From assembly GCF_036077095.1 (NCBI RefSeq), contig NZ_CP107960.1, forward strand, positions 1,674,001 through 1,738,000: 64,000 nucleotides of DNA. The letters run 5' to 3'. Below the pieces are notes generated by a model. The model made no database searches. It was not told the origin of the DNA and saw only the letters and a program-made list of their open reading frames with translations. This document shows, piece by piece, positions 8,142 through 17,100 of the stretch (position 1 is its first letter; each line of letters starts with the position of its first letter). The stretch is from Streptomyces sp. NBC_00376 (GTDB taxonomy: Bacteria > Actinomycetota > Actinomycetes > Streptomycetales > Streptomycetaceae). Made by a program: the position numbers and the translations under genes.

Positions 8142-11100
8142 CTATCGGCAGCGGCACCCTTCGGCGAGCACCGTCGGGGCGAGTTCCCGCATGGCCGCCT
8201 GCTCGGCCTCCGAGATGCACGGCAGCTGACGTGCGAGCACGTCGAAGTGCTGGTGTCCACGCCATGCGTCATGGTCTCCCACGACGAACAGCCGCCGACG
8301 AGCGCGACTCACCGCGACGTTCAGCAGGTTCGGGGCGGAGGCCGCCCAGGCTCGCGGGCCTGCTTTGTCCCCGCCCGCGCCGAGGACCAGCAGCACTACG
8401 TCGGCTTCCTTCCCCTGGGTCGTATGCACGGTGCCCACCCTGTCACGGGGGACAACCCGGCACAGGCTGCGACGGAGTCCGGCCACGACATCCCGGAACG
8501 GGCTGATGACGAAGAGCTCACGCTCAGGATCCAGGCCCTGGTCGACCAGCCGGTGCACGATGACGTTCGCGCAATCCCCCTCGTCCGGCGACCACTTGCC
8601 CTGCGGTGCCCGCCCGCCGCTCACCGGCCACCACACCCCGCGCCGGGCCACCGCGTAATCGTCGTCCCGGTGCACCCCGTGCACCATGAGCCCGTCGTAG
8701 GCGATCTCGTTGCTGATCGTGAACATCGGGTCGTCGCAGCGCCGGTGCACGCGCAGCGGCGACCCCACCCAGACCCGGTCGTCCTCAGAACCCTGAGGTG
8801 CCGGAAGCCATGTGCCGTAGCTGTTCAGCCGGTCCGCGACGCGCTGCGCCGAGGTGCGGGACGGTTCCCACTCCTCAGACACACCGAACGTACGGCGAAG
8901 CGCCTGCTGGCCCGTGTGCGGCAGCGTGACCACCGGCTCCAGCTGCAGCGGATCGCCCACGATGACGCCTCTGCGCGCCCGCCACAGGGCACCCACCGGC
9001 ATCTGGGCGGTCGCCTGGCCGGCCTCGTCGATCAGCATCCAGCCCAGCGACCGGGGCCCCAGACCGGTGAACATCCGGTCCAGTGAGGCGAATGTGGTGG
9101 AGACGACCGGCAGAGCGAGGAAGAGACTCTGCCAGGCCGCCAGCGCCACTTCCGGTTTCAGTGTCTTGGGAGCGTCGCCGCAGAGGACGTCCATCGCGGC
9201 GTCGAGATTCTTGCGCATCCGGTCTGCCGCGCCTTCGATGAACGCACGGTGCAGATCCATCGCGGCGAGAAAGAGTCGTGTGCGGGCCTTGGTGAACTCG
9301 GGATCGGACCAGGGCGAGGAGAGCTCCCTGGCATCCTCCTCCGTCCGCTCACCGCGCTCTTCTTGGCCCGGAATGAAAGTGTCCCAGCGCTCAAGGGCTG
9401 CCCCCAAGGTGGCCCGGAGTTGTGCGTGGCGTCCTTCCGCCGCTTGGAGCACCTGCCTGGCTTCGTCCAGGACATCTCTGCGGGCCGCTTCGGCCCGGTC
9501 GTACGCGGCGGCCGCCTGGGTGTGTTCCTCGTACGCGGCCCGAGCTGCCTGCTCCGCCTCGGCCAGCAGCTGATCCTCCGTCTGCCAGTCGCGCTGCGCC
9601 GCGCCGAGCGTGAAGATGCCCGCGGTCAGGCCGGGACGGTGCCGGCGGTGCTCCGCCCTCCGGCCCGCGGGGCCGACGAGGTCCCTCTGCGCTCGGCCGC
9701 GAGCCGCACGGGCCTCCGCGGCCGGTTGCCGAAGTGCGTCCAGATCCTGCTGAGCACTGAGAACCGCCTCCTGGGAAGTAGTGACAGCCGCGTCCGAACC
9801 GTTGAAATCCAGGAGTGCCTCATACGCTCGCTGACGCTCGTCCTGCAGGGCCTGCACCGTCTGCCGTGCGTCCCGGAAACGAGCGACGGACTCCCGCCAC
9901 CACATCAGGTCGAAGCCGCGTGAAGCAGCCGCCTTCAGGACGTCCCGCATGCCTTCGCCACGCTCGGCCCGCTCCTCGCGCGGAGGGCCGAACCAGTACT
10001 TGCTGCGGAAATCCGAACGGTTCCCCTTGTTGCCGAGCTTTGCGGCGAGGGTTCCCCACGCCGGTACGCCGTCGAGGACGAGTCGTCCCTGTTCCGGGAA
10101 GAAGGACGCTTCCTCCCGCCACTCCGCGGCGACGGATTCGAGCGCGGGAATCTCGTTGGAGACATTCTCGACAGCGCCGTTGTTGGCCGACGCGATCACC
10201 ATCTCGTAACCCGTCAGCTCCGGTTTGAGCGACGCGACGGACCGCTGGTAGGTGCCGGTACTCCAGCGATGCGGCTGGCCGGTGAACGCGTCTTCGGGCC
10301 TTCGGAGTTCAGCCAGGCGCTCCGCCCTCATGACCAGCACGGAGGCGATGAGGTCCCGTAGCTGTGTGGTCTTGCCTGTACCGGGCGGGCCGTTCACCGC
10401 GTACAGGCCATCGGTGTCGGCGAGTTGCTCCACGATCCGGTTCACTGCGAACTGCTGGCTCAGCACCAGCGGGTGCTCCGTCTTCGCCGGCCATCGCCCG
10501 AGCGGGAAATGGACCGGCTGCACACCATCGAGTACCGCTCCGGGGTCGTGCTTGAGGTCGATGCGCGCACGGCCGCGCAGCGCGGTCGAGGCGGTCAGGT
10601 AGTCCCGTAGCGCAGGCCCTGGCTCGTCCTTGCTGAGGCTGCCCGCGACCAGGCCGAGGTCCGCCGCGATGAAGCTGTTCAGGAAGTCCGACCCGCCCGA
10701 CCGGCCCGCCTTTCGCCGGGACACAGATTTGCACTGGACCCGAATCGTCTCCGGCCGCAGATCGTCGGTGACGCCGAACTGTTCTGCCACCCAGCGGGTG
10801 ACGGCCGACAGGTCACGCACGGTCAACGGCTTCTCGCCGAGCCGTGGCGGACCCTCGTCGCCATCTGCCGCATCAGCTGCGTCGCCCTCGTCCAACGGGC
10901 TCCCGTCCAGCGGCCCGTCGTCCTCGCGCCTGGTGGAGCGCCTTGCACCGCTGTCGGCCACTGCGTCGACGGCGCCGGAGAGGGCACCAACCGCCAGGTC
11001 ACCGAGCACCGGTCCGAACGCGGCGTTCAAGGCACCGCCGACCGCGCCGACCGTGATCTCGCACAGCAACCCCGCGAAAGGCCGCTGCCGCCGCCCTGGC

Positions 11101-11612
11101 GCGGTGTCCGCGATCGTCACCTTGCCGTCGCCGATACCCAGCACAACACTTTCGCACTCGTCGGCTTCCGCCTCGAAGCCGTCGAGCCAGCCCTGAGCCC
11201 CGGGGCCGGGCTTACGGCTGCGCCCCGTCGCCCAGGCGCACGCGGAGAAGGTGATGGAGTCCTGGACCAGCAGCCCTTCATCCGTGACCTCGAAGGCCAG
11301 CAGGGCGCTGTCACCGTCCACGCGGCCGTCGTGGTCCTCCTCGCTGCCGCCGAAGACATCGAGCAGGACATCGCGGACGGACGCGACCGGGTAAACCCCG
11401 CAGTAGACGGTGTGCTGCCTGACCATGTTCCGACCCGGGCTCCGCCGCCGTACGGGATGCCCCTCTTCCCACGGCAGAGGACGCCCGGATTCCACGGGAT
11501 ACATGTGCTTCGGCGGCGAGGTCTTCTCCACCTTCTGCGGGCTGAACATCTCCACCGCCCGCCAGTAGCGCACGATGTCCGCCCTGCGCCGTCGCTCACT
11601 GATCGCCGCCAT
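8142..11612 (-). CDS. SF1 DNA2/NAM7-type helicase with unusual N-terminal region
   Basis: This 1,156-aa protein is a superfamily 1B (AAA_11/AAA_12) helicase. Walker A NGPPGTGKTT lies near residue 406, Walker B MLIDEAGQA near 857, followed by GDPLQLEPV and the motif VI region NVAVSRARRRLFVVGD near the C-terminus. About 450 residues rich in A, E, Q and R separate motifs I and II and look like a coiled coil. The first 300 residues are not helicase. They include a Gly/Ala-rich hydrophobic stretch at about 181-220 (TVGAVGGALNAAFGPVLGDL) followed by an acidic linker. Such helicases are common in defence islands. The IS5 element lies 42 bp upstream of the start and may have altered its promoter. GAGGGGG lies about 9 bases before the ATG. 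Confidence 0.8.
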   Translation of the reverse strand: MAAISERRRRADIVRYWRAVEMFSPQKVEKTSPPKHMYPVESGRPLPWEEGHPVRRRSPGRNMVRQHTVYCGVYPVASVRDVLLDVFGGSEEDHDGRVDGDSALLAFEVTDEGLLVQDSITFSACAWATGRSRKPGPGAQGWLDGFEAEADECESVVLGIGDGKVTIADTAPGRRQRPFAGLLCEITVGAVGGALNAAFGPVLGDLAVGALSGAVDAVADSGARRSTRREDDGPLDGSPLDEGDAADAADGDEGPPRLGEKPLTVRDLSAVTRWVAEQFGVTDDLRPETIRVQCKSVSRRKAGRSGGSDFLNSFIAADLGLVAGSLSKDEPGPALRDYLTASTALRGRARIDLKHDPGAVLDGVQPVHFPLGRWPAKTEHPLVLSQQFAVNRIVEQLADTDGLYAVNGPPGTGKTTQLRDLIASVLVMRAERLAELRRPEDAFTGQPHRWSTGTYQRSVASLKPELTGYEMVIASANNGAVENVSNEIPALESVAAEWREEASFFPEQGRLVLDGVPAWGTLAAKLGNKGNRSDFRSKYWFGPPREERAERGEGMRDVLKAAASRGFDLMWWRESVARFRDARQTVQALQDERQRAYEALLDFNGSDAAVTTSQEAVLSAQQDLDALRQPAAEARAARGRAQRDLVGPAGRRAEHRRHRPGLTAGIFTLGAAQRDWQTEDQLLAEAEQAARAAYEEHTQAAAAYDRAEAARRDVLDEARQVLQAAEGRHAQLRATLGAALERWDTFIPGQEERGERTEEDARELSSPWSDPEFTKARTRLFLAAMDLHRAFIEGAADRMRKNLDAAMDVLCGDAPKTLKPEVALAAWQSLFLALPVVSTTFASLDRMFTGLGPRSLGWMLIDEAGQATAQMPVGALWRARRGVIVGDPLQLEPVVTLPHTGQQALRRTFGVSEEWEPSRTSAQRVADRLNSYGTWLPAPQGSEDDRVWVGSPLRVHRRCDDPMFTISNEIAYDGLMVHGVHRDDDYAVARRGVWWPVSGGRAPQGKWSPDEGDCANVIVHRLVDQGLDPERELFVISPFRDVVAGLRRSLCRVVPRDRVGTVHTTQGKEADVVLLVLGAGGDKAGPRAWAASAPNLLNVAVSRARRRLFVVGDHDAWRGHQHFDVLARQLPCISEAEQAAMRELAPTVLAEGCRCR

Positions 11613-11653
11613 ACGGCCCGCCCCCTCGTTCCGGTCCGCCGGGAACGATCACC

Positions 11654-12527
11654 CTAAGCGTTGTCCCGTAAATGATCTACGACGTGTTTGCTGACCTGCT
11701 TGTTCCTTCGTCACCCGGCGAGGGTGAGGTTGTGCAGGCGGGCGATGCCGAGTATCGCGTGGTGTACGCCGTCACCTTTGAGGCGGCAGTCGCGGAGGAT
11801 CTTCCAGGTCTTCATCCGGGCGAAGGCGTGCTCGACGCGGGCGCGGACCTTGCGGTGTGAGGCGTTGTGTTCCTCTTTCCATGGCTCCAGTTCGTTCCGG
11901 CCGGCTTCGCGGCGGTGCGGGATGACCAGGCCGGTGCCCCTGTAGCCGCCATCCGCGATGACCGTGGTCCTGCCGACGGCGGCCTTCGCGCCGGACAGCT
12001 CCCACGCCTTGCAGTCATTGCGGTTGCCGGGCAACGGACGGCCGACCGCGACGACCAGCCGGGTGTCCGCGTCGATGACGACCTGGTGGTTGGTGGAGTA
12101 CCGGTAGTTCTTCGACTGTTCGGCGACGCTGTGGTCGCGGGTGGGGACCAGGGTGCCGTCGACGATCAGCACGGCGTCCTTGCGGAACCGCTTGCGTTGC
12201 TGGAGGGCGAGCGACGGCCCGAGGTGGTCGATGATGCGGTCGGCCGCGGACTTCGACACCCCGAAGAGTGGCGCCAGCTGCCGCAAGGTCAGGTTCGTGC
12301 GCCAGTAAGCGGCGACCAGCAGAACGCGGTCCTCCAGCGGCAGACTCCACGGCCGGCCCTTGCGCACCGGATCCGCACCCTCGCGCCGGAGCGCGGTGAT
12401 CAGCTTGCCGAACTGACGCGGGCTCAACCCGCTGAACGGGGCTATCCAGGAGGGCTGCGACGCCGTGATCACACCAGACACGAAAGATCATCTCACCCCT
12501 GACCAGCAGTTACGGGACAGGTCTTAG
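11654..12527 (-). mobile_element. IS5-family insertion sequence
   Basis: The ends are imperfect inverted repeats: CTAAGCGTTGTCCCGTAA at 11654-11671 matches the reverse complement of 12510-12527 (CTAAGACCTGTCCCGTAA) at 15 of 18 positions. They enclose one transposase gene of IS5 type. The element is about 874 bp, normal for a single-ORF IS5-group element. I could not identify a clear target duplication. It lies between the SF1 helicase start and the HTH regulator region, inside the island. Confidence 0.8.
11711..12481 (-). CDS. IS5-family transposase (DDE_Tnp_4 type)
   Basis: This 256-aa transposase begins with a GTG at 12481. The N-terminal part holds an HTH-like region (RTNLTLRQLAPLFGVSKSAADRIIDHLG). 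The catalytic DDE domain shows the first aspartate in VLIVDGTLVPTRD, the second in VIADGGYRGTG and the glutamate in VRARVEHAFARMKTWKIL. It appears full length with no frameshift, so the element may still be active. It is bounded closely by the inverted repeats described for the whole element. Confidence 0.9.
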   Translation of the reverse strand: MSGVITASQPSWIAPFSGLSPRQFGKLITALRREGADPVRKGRPWSLPLEDRVLLVAAYWRTNLTLRQLAPLFGVSKSAADRIIDHLGPSLALQQRKRFRKDAVLIVDGTLVPTRDHSVAEQSKNYRYSTNHQVVIDADTRLVVAVGRPLPGNRNDCKAWELSGAKAAVGRTTVIADGGYRGTGLVIPHRREAGRNELEPWKEEHNASHRKVRARVEHAFARMKTWKILRDCRLKGDGVHHAILGIARLHNLTLAG

Positions 12528-12625
12528 TCAGCTCCGTGCACCGTGCGCACTGGGCGTTGGCGCATATGCGACCTCAGGTCGGTGTCCGCTGCGCCGCTGG
12601 TGGCGAACGGAGAGCCAGACGAACG

Positions 12626-12805
12626 TCAGGAATCGAGCGGAACCAGGCATTCCTCAGAGTCCTCGGGGCTGCCCCCTGAACGTGCAACGCGCCCTGGATG
12701 GCATGGATTACGTGTCCGCCGAGGGACGAGTTGCGCGGTGCGCACCTCACTCTCCTCGCCGGGCGGCCACAGGGTGCGCACGTCTGGGGGAACTGCTCGG
12801 TTCAT
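12626..12805 (-). pseudogene. Truncated HATPase-like ORF (59 codons)
   Basis: The first codons read MNRAVPPDVRT, resembling MSRATTPEVPI at the start of the intact HATPase gene at 7980. The upstream DNA is collinear with that gene's upstream DNA. After about 12 residues the similarity ends and the frame stops after 59 codons, without any N-box or G-box. It is probably the 5' stub of a deleted ATP-binding protein gene that once stood opposite the HTH-DUF397 pair. The neighbouring IS5 element at 12527 may be the cause. It might still encode a short peptide. Confidence 0.45.
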
Positions 12806-12905
12806 CCAGCAAACGATCTCGACGCGTGCATACCGTTGACCAGGAGAGACGCGCCGACGGGTCCCTGTTGTACGCGTCCGCGCGCGGGCTGTACGCGGTA
12901 CGGGG
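12806..12905. promoter_or_regulatory. Second copy of the conserved GTAC-box intergenic region
   Basis: The region is collinear with 7981-8090, sharing GCATACCGTTGACCAGG and the two GTAC boxes (TTGTACGCG and CTGTACGCG, again about 22 bases apart). It lies between the truncated HATPase-like ORF and the HTH regulator at 12998, where a divergent promoter and an operator for that regulator would be expected. Confidence 0.5.
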
Positions 12906-12997
12906 CATGACCGGCTCCGGTGAGCGGCGTTGGCCGATGCGTGGGTGAGACGTTCGGGGCAGGTAGGACGACGCGGGACGTTACGGAGGCGTGGGAC

Positions 12998-13834
12998 GTG
13001 GACGATCAGCGACAGCAGCCGGAGCACGAGTACGAGGTCGGGTCGGGCATCCTGCATGTGTTCGGCCAGCACTTGAAGCTCTTCCGGGTGCGGGCGGGGC
13101 TGGAGCGGGCGGAGTTCGGGGCGATGACGGGGTACTCGGCGTCGAGCATCGCCTCGTTCGAGCAGGGGCGCAGGATCCCGCCACCGAAGTTCATCGACCA
13201 GGCGGACGAACTGCTGGACGCGGGCGGGGTGCTGAAGGCCAGCAAGGAGGAGGTTGCTCGGGCGCAGTACCCGGCGTTCTTCCGGGACGCGGCGAGGCTG
13301 GAGGCGGAGGCGGTCGAGCTGCATCTGTACGCCGTTCAGGCCGTGCCCGGCCTGCTGCAAAAGGAGGAGTATATGCGTGCTCTGCTCACCAGGCGGCGGC
13401 CTCTCCTGGATGACGAGACCATCGAGCAACGAGTGGCCGGGCGCCTGGCACGGCAGGAGATCTTCAGCCGGTGGCCGGCCCCGCTCATGAGCTTCGCCAT
13501 CGAAGAAGCGGTGCTCCGCCGCCCCTTCGGAGGTACGAGCGTTCTCCATGGCCAGTTGGAGCAGTTGCTTCTCATCGGTGAGAAGCGCAACGTGGAGATT
13601 CAGGTCATGCCGCTCGACCGAGAGGACAATGCCGGAGTCGACGGACCGTTCACCCTGATCTCACGCAAAGGTGGGGAACAGGTTGCGTACTTGGAAGTTC
13701 AGGGGCGCAGCACCTTCGTGACGGATCCCGAAGAGGTCCGCTCCCTCGCAGCCCGCTATGGGATCATCCGAGCGCAGGCTCTCACGCCCCGGGAGTCGCT
13801 TGCCTTTGTCGAAAAGTTGCTGGGAGAGCTATGA
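12998..13834 (+). CDS. HTH-type transcriptional regulator with DUF5753 domain
   Basis: This 278-aa protein has an XRE-type helix-turn-helix (about residues 20-75, FGAMTGYSASSIASFEQGRR) followed by the DUF5753 domain (VQAVPGLLQKEEYMRALL, later EIQVMPLDREDNAGVDGPFTLI). This is the WhiJ/Scr1 type of Streptomyces regulator, usually paired with a DUF397 protein and often an HATPase protein. The GTG at 12998 is chosen because GGAGG lies 8 bases upstream. The stop overlaps the start of the DUF397 gene by 4 bases (ATGA), indicating translational coupling. It sits convergent to pglX inside the BREX-2 island, so it may be a passenger or may regulate island genes; the sequence alone does not decide. Confidence 0.85.
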   Translation: MDDQRQQPEHEYEVGSGILHVFGQHLKLFRVRAGLERAEFGAMTGYSASSIASFEQGRRIPPPKFIDQADELLDAGGVLKASKEEVARAQYPAFFRDAARLEAEAVELHLYAVQAVPGLLQKEEYMRALLTRRRPLLDDETIEQRVAGRLARQEIFSRWPAPLMSFAIEEAVLRRPFGGTSVLHGQLEQLLLIGEKRNVEIQVMPLDREDNAGVDGPFTLISRKGGEQVAYLEVQGRSTFVTDPEEVRSLAARYGIIRAQALTPRESLAFVEKLLGEL

Positions 13835-14037
13835 AGATTGCGGAGACCAACACGGCAGCTACGGAGCTGGCTTGGTACAAAAGCAGCTACAGCGGAGCCG
13901 AGGGCGGCGAATGTGTCGAGGTCGCGGCCCGGCCCGGCACCGTCCATGTCCGCGACTCGAAGGAGAAGACGGGGCCGATCCTGTCTGTCGCCTCTGGTGG
14001 CTGGGCGGCCTTCGTGGAGTTCGCCGCGCAGGGCTGA
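13831..14037 (+). CDS. DUF397 small protein
   Basis: This 68-aa protein has the classic DUF397 signature: WYKSSYSGAEGGECVEVA, then VHVRDSK and a final GWAAFVEF. DUF397 proteins are encoded directly after DUF5753 HTH regulators in streptomycetes and are thought to modulate them, in some cases behaving like an antitoxin-type partner. The ATG overlaps the HTH stop by 4 bases. A strong hairpin follows 18 bases after the stop codon. Confidence 0.9.
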   Translation: MKIAETNTAATELAWYKSSYSGAEGGECVEVAARPGTVHVRDSKEKTGPILSVASGGWAAFVEFAAQG

Positions 14038-14054
14038 CTGCGCGTGACGGCGGT

Positions 14055-14085
14055 GCCCCGCCACCGAGCTTTCCGGCGGCGGGGC
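14055..14085. terminator. Bidirectional hairpin terminator between DUF397 and pglX
   Basis: GCCCCGCC at 14055-14062 pairs with GGCGGGGC at 14078-14085, with further inner pairing CCG/CGG, and TCTTCTT follows on the plus strand. It lies between the convergent DUF397 and pglX genes, where a shared terminator is expected. Confidence 0.7.
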
Positions 14086-14114
14086 GTCTTCTTGCACACC
14101 CTTGTACGCGGGGC

Positions 14115-17100
14115 TCAGTCGGCCTTCTTCGCCCGGCCGCGCGTCTTCTTCTCGGGCCGCCAGGCCGTGAGGTCCTCGGCCGAGAGTCCATGCTTGGCGC
14201 GCTGCTCGTCCAGGTACGCCTGGTACTCCTCGGCGGGCGTGCCGTCCCACTCTTCGTCGTATTCGCCGTGCCACTGGTGAACCCACGGCATCAGCTCCTG
14301 GATGCCCGCGATGAGCGGAGTCAGGCGCGAGGTTTCCCAACCAGCTTGCTCAGTACGGTCATTGATCACGTTGATCAGGGCCTGCACCTGATCCTTGTGA
14401 TCCCAGCCGGCCCAGCCGAGCAGCAGCGTCGGGTCCGAGTCCGGGGACGCGTCGGGGTAGGAGATGAACCGCTCCTTGGGCACGTCCAGCTTGCCTCGAT
14501 GTGACCAGTACGTGTGCTTGAGAAAGTCAGCGGCGCTGTACTTCGGAGGTACGGGGATGTCGAGCCGCTTTCCCGTCCTATCCTCCTCGCGCTGGAGGTC
14601 CCAAACCTGCTCCCACTGCTCGCGCTTACGCAGACCCGAGTCCTTGTAACGCAAGGCGGCTAGGTGCGGGACATGCTCAGGGGCGATGATGTCCGCCAGC
14701 ACCGCTGCAAGGGTGGCATCGCGCTTACCCATGTGGTCGGCGGCGTACAACTCAGCGACCGCTTGCACGTCGGCTTCTTGGCGAAGAGCGTCGGCGAGCT
14801 GCGAGACGGTGAGCGCACGAGGGGCGCGGAAACCGTCCCTAAGGGCGAACCACAGGTTCTCGTCCTCGCAGCGGTCAAGCAACCAGTTACGAAGCGCCTC
14901 CTTCTCCTTCTTCTCCCACGGCTCGGAGGACCACCGGCGCTTGCAGTCGGGCCGCTCAATGAGCGCGATGTCCTTGCGGGAGTTGATGATGTCAATGCGC
15001 GCCTGGACAACACTCTTGTACTCGGCGGGCCAATGAGCAGGAATCTCAGTCACAGAAATAGAACCGTGCCGCTCAAACCACGCGGTCTCGGCCTCACCTG
15101 CGGCCACATTTCGAGCTAGGACAATCTCGAATGCCCGTTCACCGAGGGCCACCTCAGGAACTTCAGAAGGATCTGTAAGGGTTGTTCGTGCCAATTCGCC
15201 GGGCGTGAGGAGGTTGTACGAACCGTAGACGTCCCAATCCAACTCTTCTTGAAGTGCGATCATCTGAGAGCGGACCGAAACGTAGGCAGCACTTGCCGCG
15301 TCAAGGCTCGCCCTAGCCATGAGCACGGAGGAACCAACAGCAGAGGGCTCGTAGGCTGCCAACTTGCGCCCGAGGGCGTCGAGGGTGCGACCGAGTTCAA
15401 GCGGCAGCTTGGCTGGGAGTGGAAACTCCTGAAGCTTAGTTCCCGTGAACTCGTACCGCTCCTCCCACGCCTCGTCCTTGATGCCACACCCAACGCCGCT
15501 CCCCCCCTTCCCCTGACTCACCTGTTTGAGCCAGAAGCAAGCCGTCGATGAGTTCAGCACCCCAAGCAACTCCAAATGCTGCTCCTCCGCAGCCCCCGCA
15601 GGTAGCTTGATGATGGGAGCAGACTGCTTGAATGCCTTCCCGCCTCGATCTATAACAAAATGATTATGTGTCGTGATACCAGCGAAGGAAATGGACCATG
15701 GATGGACACCCTCATCCTTCGGTAGTTGATGCCACTCGTGCCAGGGCCGCCCGTCACTGAAATATGTCCCTTTACTAAAGGTGGAACGGCAACCCAATTC
15801 AGTTCGGTATCTCCAGAGACTGCTTGCATGCGCTGACATCTGCTCGATGGGCACGAGCTGCCGCATATCGCTGTAAGGATGAAAGATGTCATGGGCAGTC
15901 ACAGCACCCCAGTCACGGACTTCTTCACCAACCGTTAGAGGAAGATGATACTCCGGTTCAGCGTGGTTCCGCCTGAAAACTCGTGCTGGTTTAGTCATCA
16001 CATCGTCAGCATGCGTCATCCCATAAAAGCCGATTCGCGAAACCTCACCACCAAGCGAACCCTCAGACCCCGACTCCAAGTTGCGGTGAAGCGCGGCCGC
16101 CCCGCCTCCGCTGAGTGACCATGGATGCTCAGAGTATTTCTCACGGTTAGAGTCCTCCACCGTCACCCAATCGGACTCGCTCGCCGGAACCTCGATCTGC
16201 TCTACAATTGCCAACCAGACAATTCCGGCAGCCGGATCTAGAGGCTGACTTGGCTCACCTCGCACACCCATCACCGATCGTGTCGTATCCGACGAACGTG
16301 AGATTTGATTTCGGCCCGCCAAGATAACTGTCGGCGTTCCATGTCCTGGAATAAACGCTCCAGATGTGTCGACCACATGCGTCAGGTCAATTTTCGGGAA
16401 GAATTCTTCAATCAGCTTCCTACCGAACTCCCTCTTCATGAATGAGTTCGCTGTGATTTGTCCGGTAAATCCGCCATCGCGTCGAGTACCGCCAGCCCGC
16501 ACTGAGAGTTCGAAAATCCGCTGAGCGAAGGGCACTGAGAGCGCATACTGCCTATAGCAGGCGTCATACGCCTTCTTATAGTTCTCGTTCTCCTGCTTGT
16601 CTTTGACCGTAATGTAAGGCGGATTCGCTACCACCACGTGGTAGCTCCCCCGCCCCAGCAGGTCAACCCGCGCCGCGTATTCCCGGACATCCTCCGTCCG
16701 GTACGCGAACATCCCCTGACCCTCGCCCCCGAACAGCGAGTCCAGCGTCTCCGTAACCGTCTCCGCCCCCCGCCCATGCAGCAGCGAGTCCCCCACCGCC
16801 ACGTTGATCGGGAACTCCGGAGCCGCCGCCAACCGCCGCTCCCCGCACGCCTTCAGCACCGCCACCAGCATCCGGAACCGGGCGATCGCCACCGCGAACG
16901 GGTTCTTGTCGCAGCCGTGCACCGACTCCAGGGACCGCCGCACCAGCTCCCAGTCCTCCGTGCCCGGCTCCGCCTCCCGCCACTTCTTCAGCAGCCGCTC
17001 GAACATGCCGAGCAAGAAGTGACCGGACCCGCACGCCGGGTCGATGCACCGCAGGCCCCGTACCACCGGTTCCTCTCCCGGCCACCCCGCCGGCTTGTGC

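Noticed and set aside
5466..11612. Complete Gabija system formed by the OLD nuclease and the nearby helicase
   Set aside because: GajB is a UvrD-like helicase. The helicase here is DNA2/NAM7-like with a long N-terminal extension and is separated from the nuclease by an HATPase gene.
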